A model generated the notes under the pieces. It searched no databases and was not told the origin of the DNA. It saw only the letters and a list, made by a program, of their open reading frames with translations. From the NCBI RefSeq assembly GCF_910592395.1, contig NC_088322.1:6753431-6817430 (forward strand): DNA of 64,000 nucleotides, read 5' to 3'. The stretch is from Lineus longissimus (Eukaryota; Nemertea; Pilidiophora; Heteronemertea; Lineidae). Numbering within the stretch: position 1 is the stretch's first letter; each line of letters starts with the position of its first letter. Position numbers and translations under genes: made by a program. Shown piece after piece: positions 11,101-22,300 of this stretch.

Positions 11101-14100
11101 CCGCAGGATCTGTGCCCTACCCCGCCGGAACTGCCAGCCTTGTCAACACCGACCTTTTCACTCTGGGGACAGGAAGTGGATCCCAATCCACAGGTTTCTC
11201 AAGGCTCCACTCGGGCACTTGAATTCCTTCCTCCCTCCCCGTCGGTGTTAGCAGTCTCTGAACTTTTGGAGCGTACAATCAGAGACTCACAAGGCGCCCA
11301 CCAACGTACTTCCATCCCTGTCCTTCCGGCAGTCGGACCGGAAGCTTGGTGTAAACCGGGGAAGTTGTTCACGGCACAACTTCCTCCCGTTAGGCAGTAC
11401 CGCGCTGACTATTATCGAGTCAGCTCGGCCGGCTGTCCAGCTGCAGCATCGACTTCCATATTAAAGGACGATGTACAGCTGGACCAACTCGTGCCTAGGG
11501 TGACCTCCTCCTCGGCTTACCGAGACCTTAGAGCACAAGAGGGTCTGGCCAAAAACACGTTAGCGGTGCTCTCCTACGCAGAGCACACTAACCTGGCCCT
11601 AGTCAGATCCCTAAAAGATAATGAGTCACTATCTGATGACACAAAATCGCTTGTGACATCCTTGTCACATTCGATTAGGCACGCTATTGCGCTGTCCGCC
11701 AAGACCGCAGCAAATAGCGTCCTACTCCGTAGAGACGCCACACTGGGCTCTCTCAATGTCATCAGATCCCTCCAGCTGGAAGGGGCCTTAAGAACCGCTC
11801 CTATGGACGGTTCTTTCCTGTTCGCAGATTCTGTACAAGAGGCGGCTCAAGCACAGAAAGATTGGGACAAATTATATGCCCCCACTGCGACACAGAGGGC
11901 CAAGACCTCTCTACCTAACGCTAGAAAGATAGAGAGGCCCCAGCAGGCATCGGGTTCAATCCCGTACGCCAGCCAGGTCCTGCCTAGGCCTACCCCGCCT
12001 AGTCAGCCTGCTCCTGCTGGATCCTTCCGACGGGAAGCGGAGGGTCGCCGGACTGGAAAGAGGAAAAATACTTCCTCTAACCAGGGTGGATCCGGTCCGA
12101 CTAAGCACTCCTTTCGCCCAAGGGGTGCTGGCCGGAAGAGGTGACTCCCCCCTCCTTCCTACTCCCGGACGCAAAAAGGAGCCGACTCCGGTAGTCGGGG
12201 GCCGTCTGCAAAAATTTGCAGACATTTGGGACGATTGGTGCCCAAAGGGGTCCCCAGTCCCAAACATGTTGAGGTACGGAGTGAAACTAGATTTCAACCG
12301 TACCCCCCCGACTACCATATATCCAACCCCAGTTCAGCCACCGAAGGACCCAGTCAAGGCCTCTGCCCTCCAAGCAGAGGTCGCGACATTACTGGAGAAG
12401 CAAGCTATTCAGGTCCTTCAAGATCCATGCTCCCCCGGCTTTTACAGCCACGTTTTCTTGGTTCCCAAGAAAGCAGGGACATGGAGGCTGATCATAGACC
12501 TTTCCAGGTTAAACACCTTCTTGAATGTTCCTCATTTCAAGATGGAAACCACCAGGTCTATAGCAACGGCGATACAGCCCAACGATTGGGCGGTATCGAT
12601 GGATTTAATGGATGCGTACTTACATGTACCGATCCATCCAGACTATCAACACTTCCTTCGATTCCATTACGAAGGAAAGACGTATCAATTCAGGGCCCTG
12701 CCGTTCGGTCTGGCATCGGCACCCTTAATTTTTACGATGATAGTCACAGCCTTCGTCGCTCCCTTTCACGTGATGGGGTTCAAGCTCCATCACTACCTAG
12801 ACGATTGGCTACTCCGTTGCAAATCGCGGGAACTACTACTGCAACAACTTCAGGTTCTAAAGCAAAAAGTAGTTTCCGCAGGTTGGATTATCAACGAAAC
12901 AAAGTCAGAATTCATACCATCCCAAGACTTCGTTTACGTTGGAGTTCGGTTCCTTACGGCCATAGGGAAAATGCTGCCCCCCCTAGACAGGATAAAGAAA
13001 ATTCTTCATCTCGTCGCAGAATTCAGAGGAAGGACTCAAGCTCCCGCAAGGCGATGCTTGAGCCTTTTGGGACTTCTGAATTCGGCAGCAGACCAAATCC
13101 CCCTTGGCCGTCTATATATGCGTCCCATCCAGATGTTTCTAATGTCTCTATGGAAACCCCACAGGGACCCATTAGACAAGTTGGTATTGATACCTCAATA
13201 CCTACTCAAGAACGTCTGGAACTTCTGGGAGTCGGAGACTCGTCTCCAAAGCGGTGTAGATCTTGCTCCACCGCCCCCAGAAGTGTCCCTGTTCACAGAT
13301 GCTTCCCTACTAGGGTGGGGAGCACATCTGAACAACGGGGACATGTCCATAAGAGGTCTATGGACAAGGGAGGAGACCATTCTTCCAATAAATATATTGG
13401 AAATGAAGGCTGTCCTTCTTGCCGTGAGGGCTCTTTCCCTTCGCCTGAAGAATCGGAGAGTAACCCTGTTCTCCGACAATTCTACAGTAGTAGCATATGT
13501 CAGGAGACAGGGAGGCACAAAGTCCGGCATTCTTTGCCAGCTAACTTGGGAGCTTTACCATCTTTGTGCCGACCTTGGAGTATCGATATGTGCCAGACAC
13601 ATACCGGGCAATCGCAACATCCTTGCCGACGCCCTGTCCCGTCAGAACAAGCTAGTTCAGACAGAGTGGACACTCCATCAGGAGATTGTAGACGACCTTT
13701 GTCGCCTTTGGCAATCTCCGAAGGTAGATCTGTTCGCCACCAGGCTGAACAATCGCCTTCCCATCTATTACTCTCCACTTCCGGACGAAGAGGCCCTGGA
13801 AGTCGACAGCCTTACAGCCTCTTGGGTCGGGCTGAACGCATATGCGTTTCCACCCCTCCCTCTCATCCAACCAGTCCTGAACAAGATCTTGACCAGCCAT
13901 CCGGTGAGAATAACTCTCATCGCACCTTGCTGGCCAAATCAGGCCTGGTTCCCAGCCTTGCTGGAGCTCCTGATAGATCACCCCAGGAGTCTTCCTACTT
14001 GGAAGCACCTCCTGTGGCACCCCCTGGGGAGATGCTACCACCAGAACCCTGGATTTTTCAAGTTTCACGCCTGGAACTTATCCAGTTGCATCTCCACCAG

Positions 14101-16390
14101 AGAGGCTTTTCGGACATCGCTGTCAAGCGCATGTCCGCACCTCAAAGGGGGTCTACCCTTGATGTGTATCAAGGAAAGTGGTCTACCTTCACTTCCTGGT
14201 GCAGGGAGAACGGAGTTAATCCGATCTCTCCCTCTATATACAGATTAGTTGATTTCCTTATTGAATTATTCACGGAAAGACAACTATCTGTCACGGCTAT
14301 AAAAGGGTACAAGTCCGCCATCGCTTCTACCCTCCGTGTTTTAAGCACCTGGGATCTTCGTTGGGAGGACCAAATAACCCCTCTTTTCAGAGGAATGTTA
14401 TTAGAGCGTCCTAGACCGGTTCACAACACCCCTAAATGGGACCTTTCTGTTGTCCTTAAGGTGCTCATGAGGCATCCTTTTGAACCCATGTCTATTTCAT
14501 CCATGAAATATCTGACACTCAAAACGGTCTTTCTAGTAGCCTTGGCTACCGCCCAACGGAGATCAGAGCTCCATGCACTTTCTTTTAAGAAGCTGGCTTT
14601 TAGAGAGGGAGGGGAGGTTATCCTGGCTTTTATACCAGGATTTCTGGCGAAGAACCAGGGACCGGCCGCCTCTCGGCCCCCGGTTACTATTCCCTCTCTG
14701 TCAGGAACGATCTCTTATGATCTTCCTGACAGAACTTTATGTCCCGCCAGGGCCCTAAAGTTCTACATAAATAGGACAAAACCTCCCGGTATCCGCCAGG
14801 GGAGAGAGCGTTTGTTTTTGTCCTATAAGGAGGGAAATAAACGAGAGATAGCGGCCGCCACTATTTCAAGGTGGATTGTGGAGACTATTCGTCTTTCCTA
14901 CAACACCTTGAAGACTTCCTCTGATCTTCGTGCGCTAGCTAACATCTCAGCGCACGAAGTTAGAGCACTAGCCACCTCCTGGGCTAACTACCGAGGAGTT
15001 GCTCTTCAAGAAGTCGTTTCCGCTGCATGTTGGAGTAATCACTCCACATTCTCTCGTTTCTACCTACGAGACGTTTCTTCCCTCGTAGATGGCATGCACA
15101 CAATCGGCCCGATTGTGTCTGCGGGGCATGTTGTTTGATCCTGGCTAGATCAAAAAAGGGGGGGGAAGCCCGATTGAAGAGTCAAACGCGCATCTTGCGC
15201 CATTTTTGATATGCCCTATCTTCAACATCCAGGCAACCCCTAGTAGACTAGAAAGGACGCAATTTCTTATTGTTGTTTAGCAATAATTCATTCTACACCC
15301 TTCAACATGCCTTACTTGCTCTAAGCTCTGTTGCCGGAAAGAAGATGGTTTTATTACGCAATTCTAGCGCTTTCCGGAAAATGGGTCTATTACTCTCTAT
15401 AATATGATTGTAATACCGAGATCAAAATACCGGTCCTCCGGTTCTCCCCATTTCTTTCCCCTGGCGGTCCTCCTTAGCTAATATGCCGGTGGTGCCTCCT
15501 GGATGGAACAACAGCTCAGCCTTAGGTAAGTCCTCGTTTCCCACCTCCAATAGGTTGCTGGGATTCGATGCAAAAGTGTTCCATAGGTAAGTTTGAATGA
15601 CACAAATGCCCATTTCCTTACAAGAAATGGCCATTTTGTTAGTTCATACTTACCTATGGAACACGGCCCTCCCGCCGTCCCCACAAACGGGACATACTCT
15701 TTATTAACGCTCAAGAGTAAAGACTAAATATGGCGGCATGAGATCGGCGCGATCTCGCGGGATCGGTCAGGGCGCCGCCTGGCGGCCGAGCTGTTAACTC
15801 AGTTCTCCCTTTAGAAAATTAAAGGGATACTCTTGTGTTTGAGCCCAAATGGAGTAACATGCAAAAGTGTTCCATAGGTAAGTATGAACTAACAAAATGG
15901 CCATTTCTTGTAAGGAAATGGGCATTTTGTACGTATTTCCACAATTGGACATTTTAAAATTCAATTACAAATTCAAAATTTTTAACGAACGGAGTAGGCC
16001 TTTAAAGCGTTCGACATTCCTTTGCCAGTCTAGCCTGAAACCTTTCAGTAGAACTCAGATGACCTGCTTAATCAGCGTGCAGCCTCAATATTTTTGACTG
16101 TTACCGATTAATACCAGAGTGGAGTAAGGCGTTTATGGTAAAGAGACCTGCCTAGAGTATCATACGGACAGTGAGCTACTAGAACACCACAACATTGTCA
16201 TCATCTGTGAGGCCGTCTCTACATGTACTTAAATCTTACATTTTTCTGTCTTCTGTTTCGCCGACTCCGGTGATTTGGCTGCAGCCGGATCTTGTGCAGA
16301 CTTCTTTGGCGCGCTCTTTCTTCCCGGTAGACCATTCTTTCGCATCTGACCAACTTTGCCGATTACACTCCCAGCAGCCTTCACGTCAAA
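8109..16390 (-). CDS. exons 27-29: basic, Ala/Pro-rich tail and C-terminal segment
   Basis: Exon 27 (16390-16240) codes for a Lys/Gly/Ala-rich stretch with GRKSAPKKSAQ. Exon 28 (8714-8556) codes for an alanine, proline and serine-rich linker (SAPAAAPAPAAASSSSAG). Exon 29 (8296-8109) codes for a more structured segment (FPSFTPGKMMKWGVFKIKN, GKIVAFLEKLNLPNTKEEIR). Splice phases 1, 1 and 0 join these to the domain upstream. Intron 27 is about 7.5 kb because DIRS copy B sits in it. I do not recognise the exon 29 segment. Confidence 0.72.
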
Positions 16391-19300
16391 CTGAAAAGGG
16401 AACATCGTTAGGTAAATGTTGCACCTGGTTTATAATGTTTATTCTACATTGTCAAAGATCAACAAATTTCAAAAGTCATGCAATTTCAAATCACAAAAAC
16501 TTTCTTTTGGGGAAAATGTGGAAGTTATTTGTATCGGCTAAAACAAAAATTGTTAAATGTACATTTATAGAAAGTTTCATGAATTGCAAAAAAACCAAAT
16601 TGGTGCAAAGATTTGGCAAGTTAAATTATTGGGTAAAAAAATTCTGTTTTCTCCTGATGCGGTTAACAACTTCAACTGCCTGATTCTGGGTAATTGATTC
16701 TCCAGGGCGAGCTTGAAAACTCTACCTTATAGACCACTTTGTAGTCGTCACACTTAGCGACCCATTTTGGCAACTGAATCAGTGGTTTCGGAATGAACTT
16801 CGTCGGGTCGATAATGAAGGCTAACTTCTTCACTGCGACATGGATGTGGTTGGTACAAAGTTTGGCTCCAAGACTCTTCTTCAATGCTTTTCCAATCTGT
16901 TGCCCAGGCACAACCTGAAAAAGGCAAACGAGTGTCAGAGAAAAACTTGGCATACCACAAATAATTTCTTCGAAGATCCACTCCATAAACCCTCCACGAA
17001 GACATTATAAATACTTTCTCATGAATACTCTAAAGAACACTCTTGAGAATACATGCACTTCCTCATGACACTATATCACCACAACTTTATGGAAATCTTG
17101 AGTGAGCTACCTCATGAATACTCTACAAACTTTAACAATACATCCTTATGAATACTCTATGAAGATGATGACAACAGTGTTGACACTATATGAATACATT
17201 GATAACACTTCTTCATGTATACTCTAAAAACATTACTTTTTAAACACTTTGAGAATACTTCCTCATGACACCAGATCACCACTCATTGTATGAACATCTT
17301 GAGTATGCTTCCTCATGAATACATGGAGAATACGTCTGCATGAATACTCTATGAACACTACTTTACGAATACCTTGAGAATACCTCTTCATGAATACTCT
17401 ACTTTATGAAAAGACTGAGAATACTTCCTGGTCAATACTCTTACACTGATACACTGTGTTCACTTCCTCATGAATACTCTGTGAACACTACTTCATGAAT
17501 GCATTGAGAATACTTCCTCATTATTACTCAAATTATTCATTCAAACAACCTGTGAATCAGAATGAAAACTCTATGAATGCTTCGCAAGGAAAACTGCTTT
17601 CAGTTGTGAGTGAAACAACTTACGATGGTCTTGACATATGCTGGATCATGAGGCATTTTAATCGTGGCATCAGGTGCAAAGTTTGTGATGAAATAGTTCA
17701 AGCCAGTTATGCCTCCTGACTTAATGACAACCTCATTCGCGAAAGGTGTCAGTGAGATAGACCCGCCACGTGGTGCTACGATCTGAAAACGGCAATGGAA
17801 ATTCATGATAACACAATTTTAAGTAAAAATGGCAACTGAAATCGTCCATTGACCATGTGCCCAGCTCGTGTTATTTTGATAAGGAATAGTAAGCTACATG
17901 CTGTTGATGATCACCGTTTTCATGGCAGGTTGTTTAATTGGTCGGAAAACCTAATACAGACCAATTTCACAGCCAACTTGAAAACATGAGTTATTTATCA
18001 TATTGGCCACATTTTTTTATTTGTTGGATTACGAATCCCCCTGGGGCCATTTTCCAGAAAGTGGAAAAAATTAAAGTCCCGATGACCGCTTTTGACACAC
18101 GTTTTTTTCCTCCCCGACCATAAATAGACAGAAATGAAAAAATATTTTTTTCCCGACAACCAATTTTAATTTTTGTGGGTCCCCTTGTATGATCTGGGAC
18201 TAAAATGTTTGAAAAATAAGCATTTTTTTTAAACTTTATTTCCCCCACCCCACATAGGTTTCGAGTTTGATGGAATTGTTTTTTATTCCCGCCCCACATA
18301 TGTTTTGAGAATGAAGAAAAATACTTTTTTTTATTCCCGCCCCGCCCACGTAGGTTTTGGATATGAAGTTTCGTAATCCAACTTATTAAGAAAGTGTGGC
18401 CTAAAACAGATAATTCATTATACAGGTCGTCCTCGTGAATACCGGTATCGGGTGCCATTTTGAAGAGGCCTCTTGAGGTGCCATATATTGCATGTATTAT
18501 AATTGGCTATTTATACTCCATAAACAGTGTTATTTAAATGTTATTGTATACACAGGTCGTCGCAGTCATCGGCTAAAGATCTGTAATGCCCGCCGTTCAC
18601 GATCAAATTTAATTTGACCAAAAAAATATGACCAAAAAGTTTGATCGTGAACGACGGGAAATTGGATGAAATATGTTCCCAGGATAAAAATTGTTGTGGA
18701 TAGAACCGGTCCTATTTATTTAGTACGATTCGGAAATATTGGATCGTGAGCGGCGGGATTGGATTTTTTCTGTACGATTAACCGTTTGAGTCAAAGTAGC
18801 CATTTCAATATTATCGGGCCATCAATCAATGAACACATCAATTAGATGGGTTTTTTTTCAGGTGTGACGCGCATTGGCCTTTTTAGTGACAATTAAAGCA
18901 TGGTCTTTCACTATCCGAGCTGTCCAAATAGGTAGGCCTATTCATATACTGTACCGATCCTTTGTGAGCCGGGACAGCGACAAAGACAGTTAATAGTTAT
19001 AATAATGAGTATTATGCGCCAAGAAATAATTCAGGTACACTTTATACAAGCAACTCGCACCATACCTGCACATTCGGTCGAAACGCAGGCTTGTACCAAG
19101 ATGGTTTGGACACAAAATGCTGTAGATGTGTTGATCGAAGAGTATAGGGCTCGCAACAATTGCAGTTATGGCTGCACATGCAGCAGCTGCCGCAATCAGT
19201 CTTGACTGCACGGGAGCCATATTGGAAAAGATTTGATGAAATAAATCCATCGTGCTCGACGGGCGGCTGAACTAGAAAATTTGACACAAAAGTTTGACCA

Positions 19301-22300
19301 ACAGATTTGACCAAAAAATTTGATCGTGAACGGCGGGCATAAGCCACACTAGCGGGTATTTCTGATGTTTTGTTAGTCAATGTTCCAGGGCGGTAAGGCT
19401 GGGTTCAAATAGAACTATACGGTATTCGGTATACGCTATTCGGTATTCGCTATACGCTATACGGGCACGGCGAGTCACATCGGGTAGCATGCGTGCGGTA
19501 TTCGGTCTTTTGGCGCCGATCAGATGGACAGTTCAGACGAAGAAGATTTGGCTCTTCTACTCTTAGCCGAGGATGAAGCTGACCAGGCACAAAGACCAAG
19601 GAAAGAAAGTACAGAATGGGTGCGGCAGCACTTTAAGATGAGACCTCTGTTGGTGGAGTACCACAGGACATTTAAAAACCTCATGGATCATCCAGATGTT
19701 AATTAAAAGAATCATTTAGTTGATTAGTAATAAAACATGTAATGAAGGCCTCTACTTAGAAATTGCAATAAAATGAGTAAAAATGAGTACTGTTGTTTCT
19801 AACTTATCCTATAGTATGCAATAAATCGTTAATTGTGATAGATAACATTAAAATGCACTGGTCACTTCTGAACAGGGTGGTATACGCTGCACGAAAATCA
19901 AACGCGCACGATTCCCACTATACTATACTATACGCAGGTATACGACCTTTTCGAATAGTGCCCTCTTATGTGACCCGGTAGTGTGAAATTTCCTTGTTCG
20001 ATTTCAGGTACCCGCGTGCCCTGGCAAAACGTGCACCGAATACCCGAATAGTATACGGTATTCGGTATACGCTATTCGATATAACGCTATTCGGTATTCG
20101 CTATACGCTATACGGGCACGGCGAGTCACATAGGGTAGCATGCGTGCGGTATTCGGTCTTTTGGCGCCGATCAGATGGACAGTTCAGACGAAGAAGATTT
20201 GGCTCTTCTACTCTTAGCCGAGGATGAAGCTGACCAGGCACAAAGACCAAGGAAAGAAAGTACAGAATGGGTGCGGCAGCACTTTAAGATGAGACCTCTG
20301 TTGGTGGAGTACCACAGGACATTTAAAAACCTCATGGATCATCCAGATGTTAATTAAAAGAATCATTAGTTGATTAGTAATAAAACATGTAATGAAGGTC
20401 TGTACTTAGAAATTTCAATAAAATGAGAAAAATGAGTACTGCTGTTTCTAACTTATCCTATAGTATGCAATAAATCGTTTAATAATTGTGATAGATAACA
20501 TTAAAATGCACTAGTCACTTCTGAACAAGGTGGTATACGCTGCACGAAAATCGAACGCGCACGATTCCCACTATACTATACTATACGCAGGTATACGACC
20601 TTTTCGAATAGTGCCCTCTTATGTGACCCGGTATTGTGAAATGTCCTTGTTCGATTTCAGGTACCCGCGTGCCCTGGCAAAACGTGCACCGAATACCCGA
20701 ATAGTATAGTTCTATGTGAACCAAGCCTTAGGGGAGCGGCGCTTTGTAGATTGTGCATGACAAGTCACAATAAAGGCGGGACCAGTGTCTACTTAGTCCT
20801 ACTGGTACCCTTTTGTAGACCTCCTAAATGTATGGTCCTAATTTTATAGTACAGAAAGGATAGGCTACCGGTATTCACGAGGACATCCCGTATTTTCAAT
20901 TTAATACCAACTAAATATCAATCTCGAAGCACTTCACAGCCACTGTCACTGGTACAGGTCTCAACAGAGGCAGATCTGCTTATTTTAGTAAAGCACACGA
21001 AAATAAATAAAATCCAAACTTATAGGTGACTCCAGGCTGGATGTAAGGGGGTCAAATTGAAAGTCTTCAAGTGCACGGATATGGACCTTGTTTTATCTGA
21101 TTAAGTGGTAACTGCATTCTTCATACAAGAGTGAATAATTTCAAGGTATTGCGAGATAGGAGATAACGCTATTAGCAAATTTCGTAAACCTTCGCATGAC
21201 CAGCAATGCAGTCTACTTGATCATGTTGATGCCCTTTCTCAAGGGCTGAAATTGTACCTTATCACTTTTGGTTAAAAAGTCGGGCGCAGATATTTTTTTA
21301 GCTAGATTCGGTCTGATGAACTTGTGGACAATAAGGTTCCATTCTGAAACTTGCGTATGACTTGATAATGCATCAATTACTTTGATACCGATTGAGGTGC
21401 AGGAAGGGCATTGTAGTTCTCTTCAATCTGACCTATATGGCTTATGATGCTAAACAGTATTTTTCTCGTTTTAAATCTAAATACACTTTATTTACCTTTT
21501 GGTCATTTTTGACAGTCAAGTCCACGCCCATTAGCCTGTGCTCTACAGTGTTGGCCTTGCCGTACGATGCCGGGTAGAAACCTGTGCCAGTACACCCTCC
21601 CCCAGCAACTCTCTGCTTTTTCGGGAATGCTTTGTGGAACTTTGGTCCAAATACTTGATCAATGACTTTCTTAGCAATTCCGTACCTGGAGGAAGAAAAT
21701 TAAAAGTGCAAGCTCACCATAAGGGGAATGCAGACAGGTGATATTTATGTTTTTACGTTATGTTGGGACTTAAGTCAAATAACTAGCAGCATTATTGCTA
21801 GATTATTATCATTGATAATCTCACGCCAGTGCTCAGGCGTGAAGATAGTCACTTCCTGTGTACAACACTTCATCAGGGGGCTGATTGACAGCTAATTGAT
21901 TGATTGTTGTATCTTCACATGCCTGTGACCACATGATGTTATGAACAGCTGGGTTGGCAGAGAAAACATCCTTGAGCTGAAAAATGGCATATTCAATCAA
22001 ATAATGAATTGATCAGCTCTCTCAAGAAATAACCTCAGTCTAATTTTGATGATGCAATCTTACATGTCTCAGGCAAGAATCTAGGTAATAAAGGTACGGG
22101 GGAAAAAAAGTACAGGAAAAAAAGGTACGGAAAAAAGGTACAGGAAATAAAAGTACAGGAGAGTCGTGTTGATAGTCGTGTTTTGACTATTGAAAACCAT
22201 AACGGTATACTGGAAATTTGATATATCTATTTCTAAGGCCTATGCAATGCCTACGCAACAAATAAAGTTAAAGTTATGAATAGAAAAAGAGAGAAATCAA

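Larger units (their letters stand above)
9384..15928 (+). mobile_element. DIRS1-type tyrosine-recombinase retrotransposon, copy B (apparently intact)
   Basis: About 6.5 kb. Inverted terminal repeats lie at about 9387-9575 and 15712-15925, and the internal complementary region is at 15563-15666. Three long frames on the plus strand have no premature stop: gag, RT/RNase H and tyrosine recombinase. The element lies within a MITE whose empty relative is at about 38505-38520, showing insertion without a target duplication. It lies antisense in intron 27 of the lipid-transfer gene. Confidence 0.93.
19397..20727 (+). mobile_element. dimeric Harbinger-derived element (1331 bp)
   Basis: Terminal inverted repeats are GGCTGGGTTCAAATAGAACT on the left and AGTTCTATGTGAACCAAGCC on the right. 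The interior is a direct duplication with a 651-bp period. Each unit holds the same 60-codon ORF (19524 and 20175). The flanks are TAA on the left and TTA on the right, so the target duplication is probable but altered. Confidence 0.75.
18421..20892. mobile_element. MITE family 1 copy carrying two nested Harbinger-type insertions
   Basis: The ends are inverted: TACAGGTCGTCCTCGTGAAT at 18421 and ATTCACGAGGACATCCCGTA at 20892. Removing the inner elements at 18587-19339 and 19397-20727 leaves about 390 bp. That remainder aligns with the copy at 32023-32438, which has neither insertion. Confidence 0.75.

Noticed and set aside
12226-14030. serine/arginine-rich protein read from the recombinase frame upstream of its domain
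   Set aside because: It is the alternative reading of the RT gene and has no independent start codon or domain. It is kept as a finding about the overlap, not as a gene.
18990-19250. minus-strand ORF with an Ala-rich stretch inside the TAA-flanked MITE
   Set aside because: It could be a remnant of a transposase N terminus but has no diagnostic motif.
21850-21980. candidate extra exon between exons 23 and 24 (acceptor at about 21977)
   Set aside because: Exon 23 joins exon 24 in phase without it, and the extra piece brings an out-of-frame stop before a good donor.
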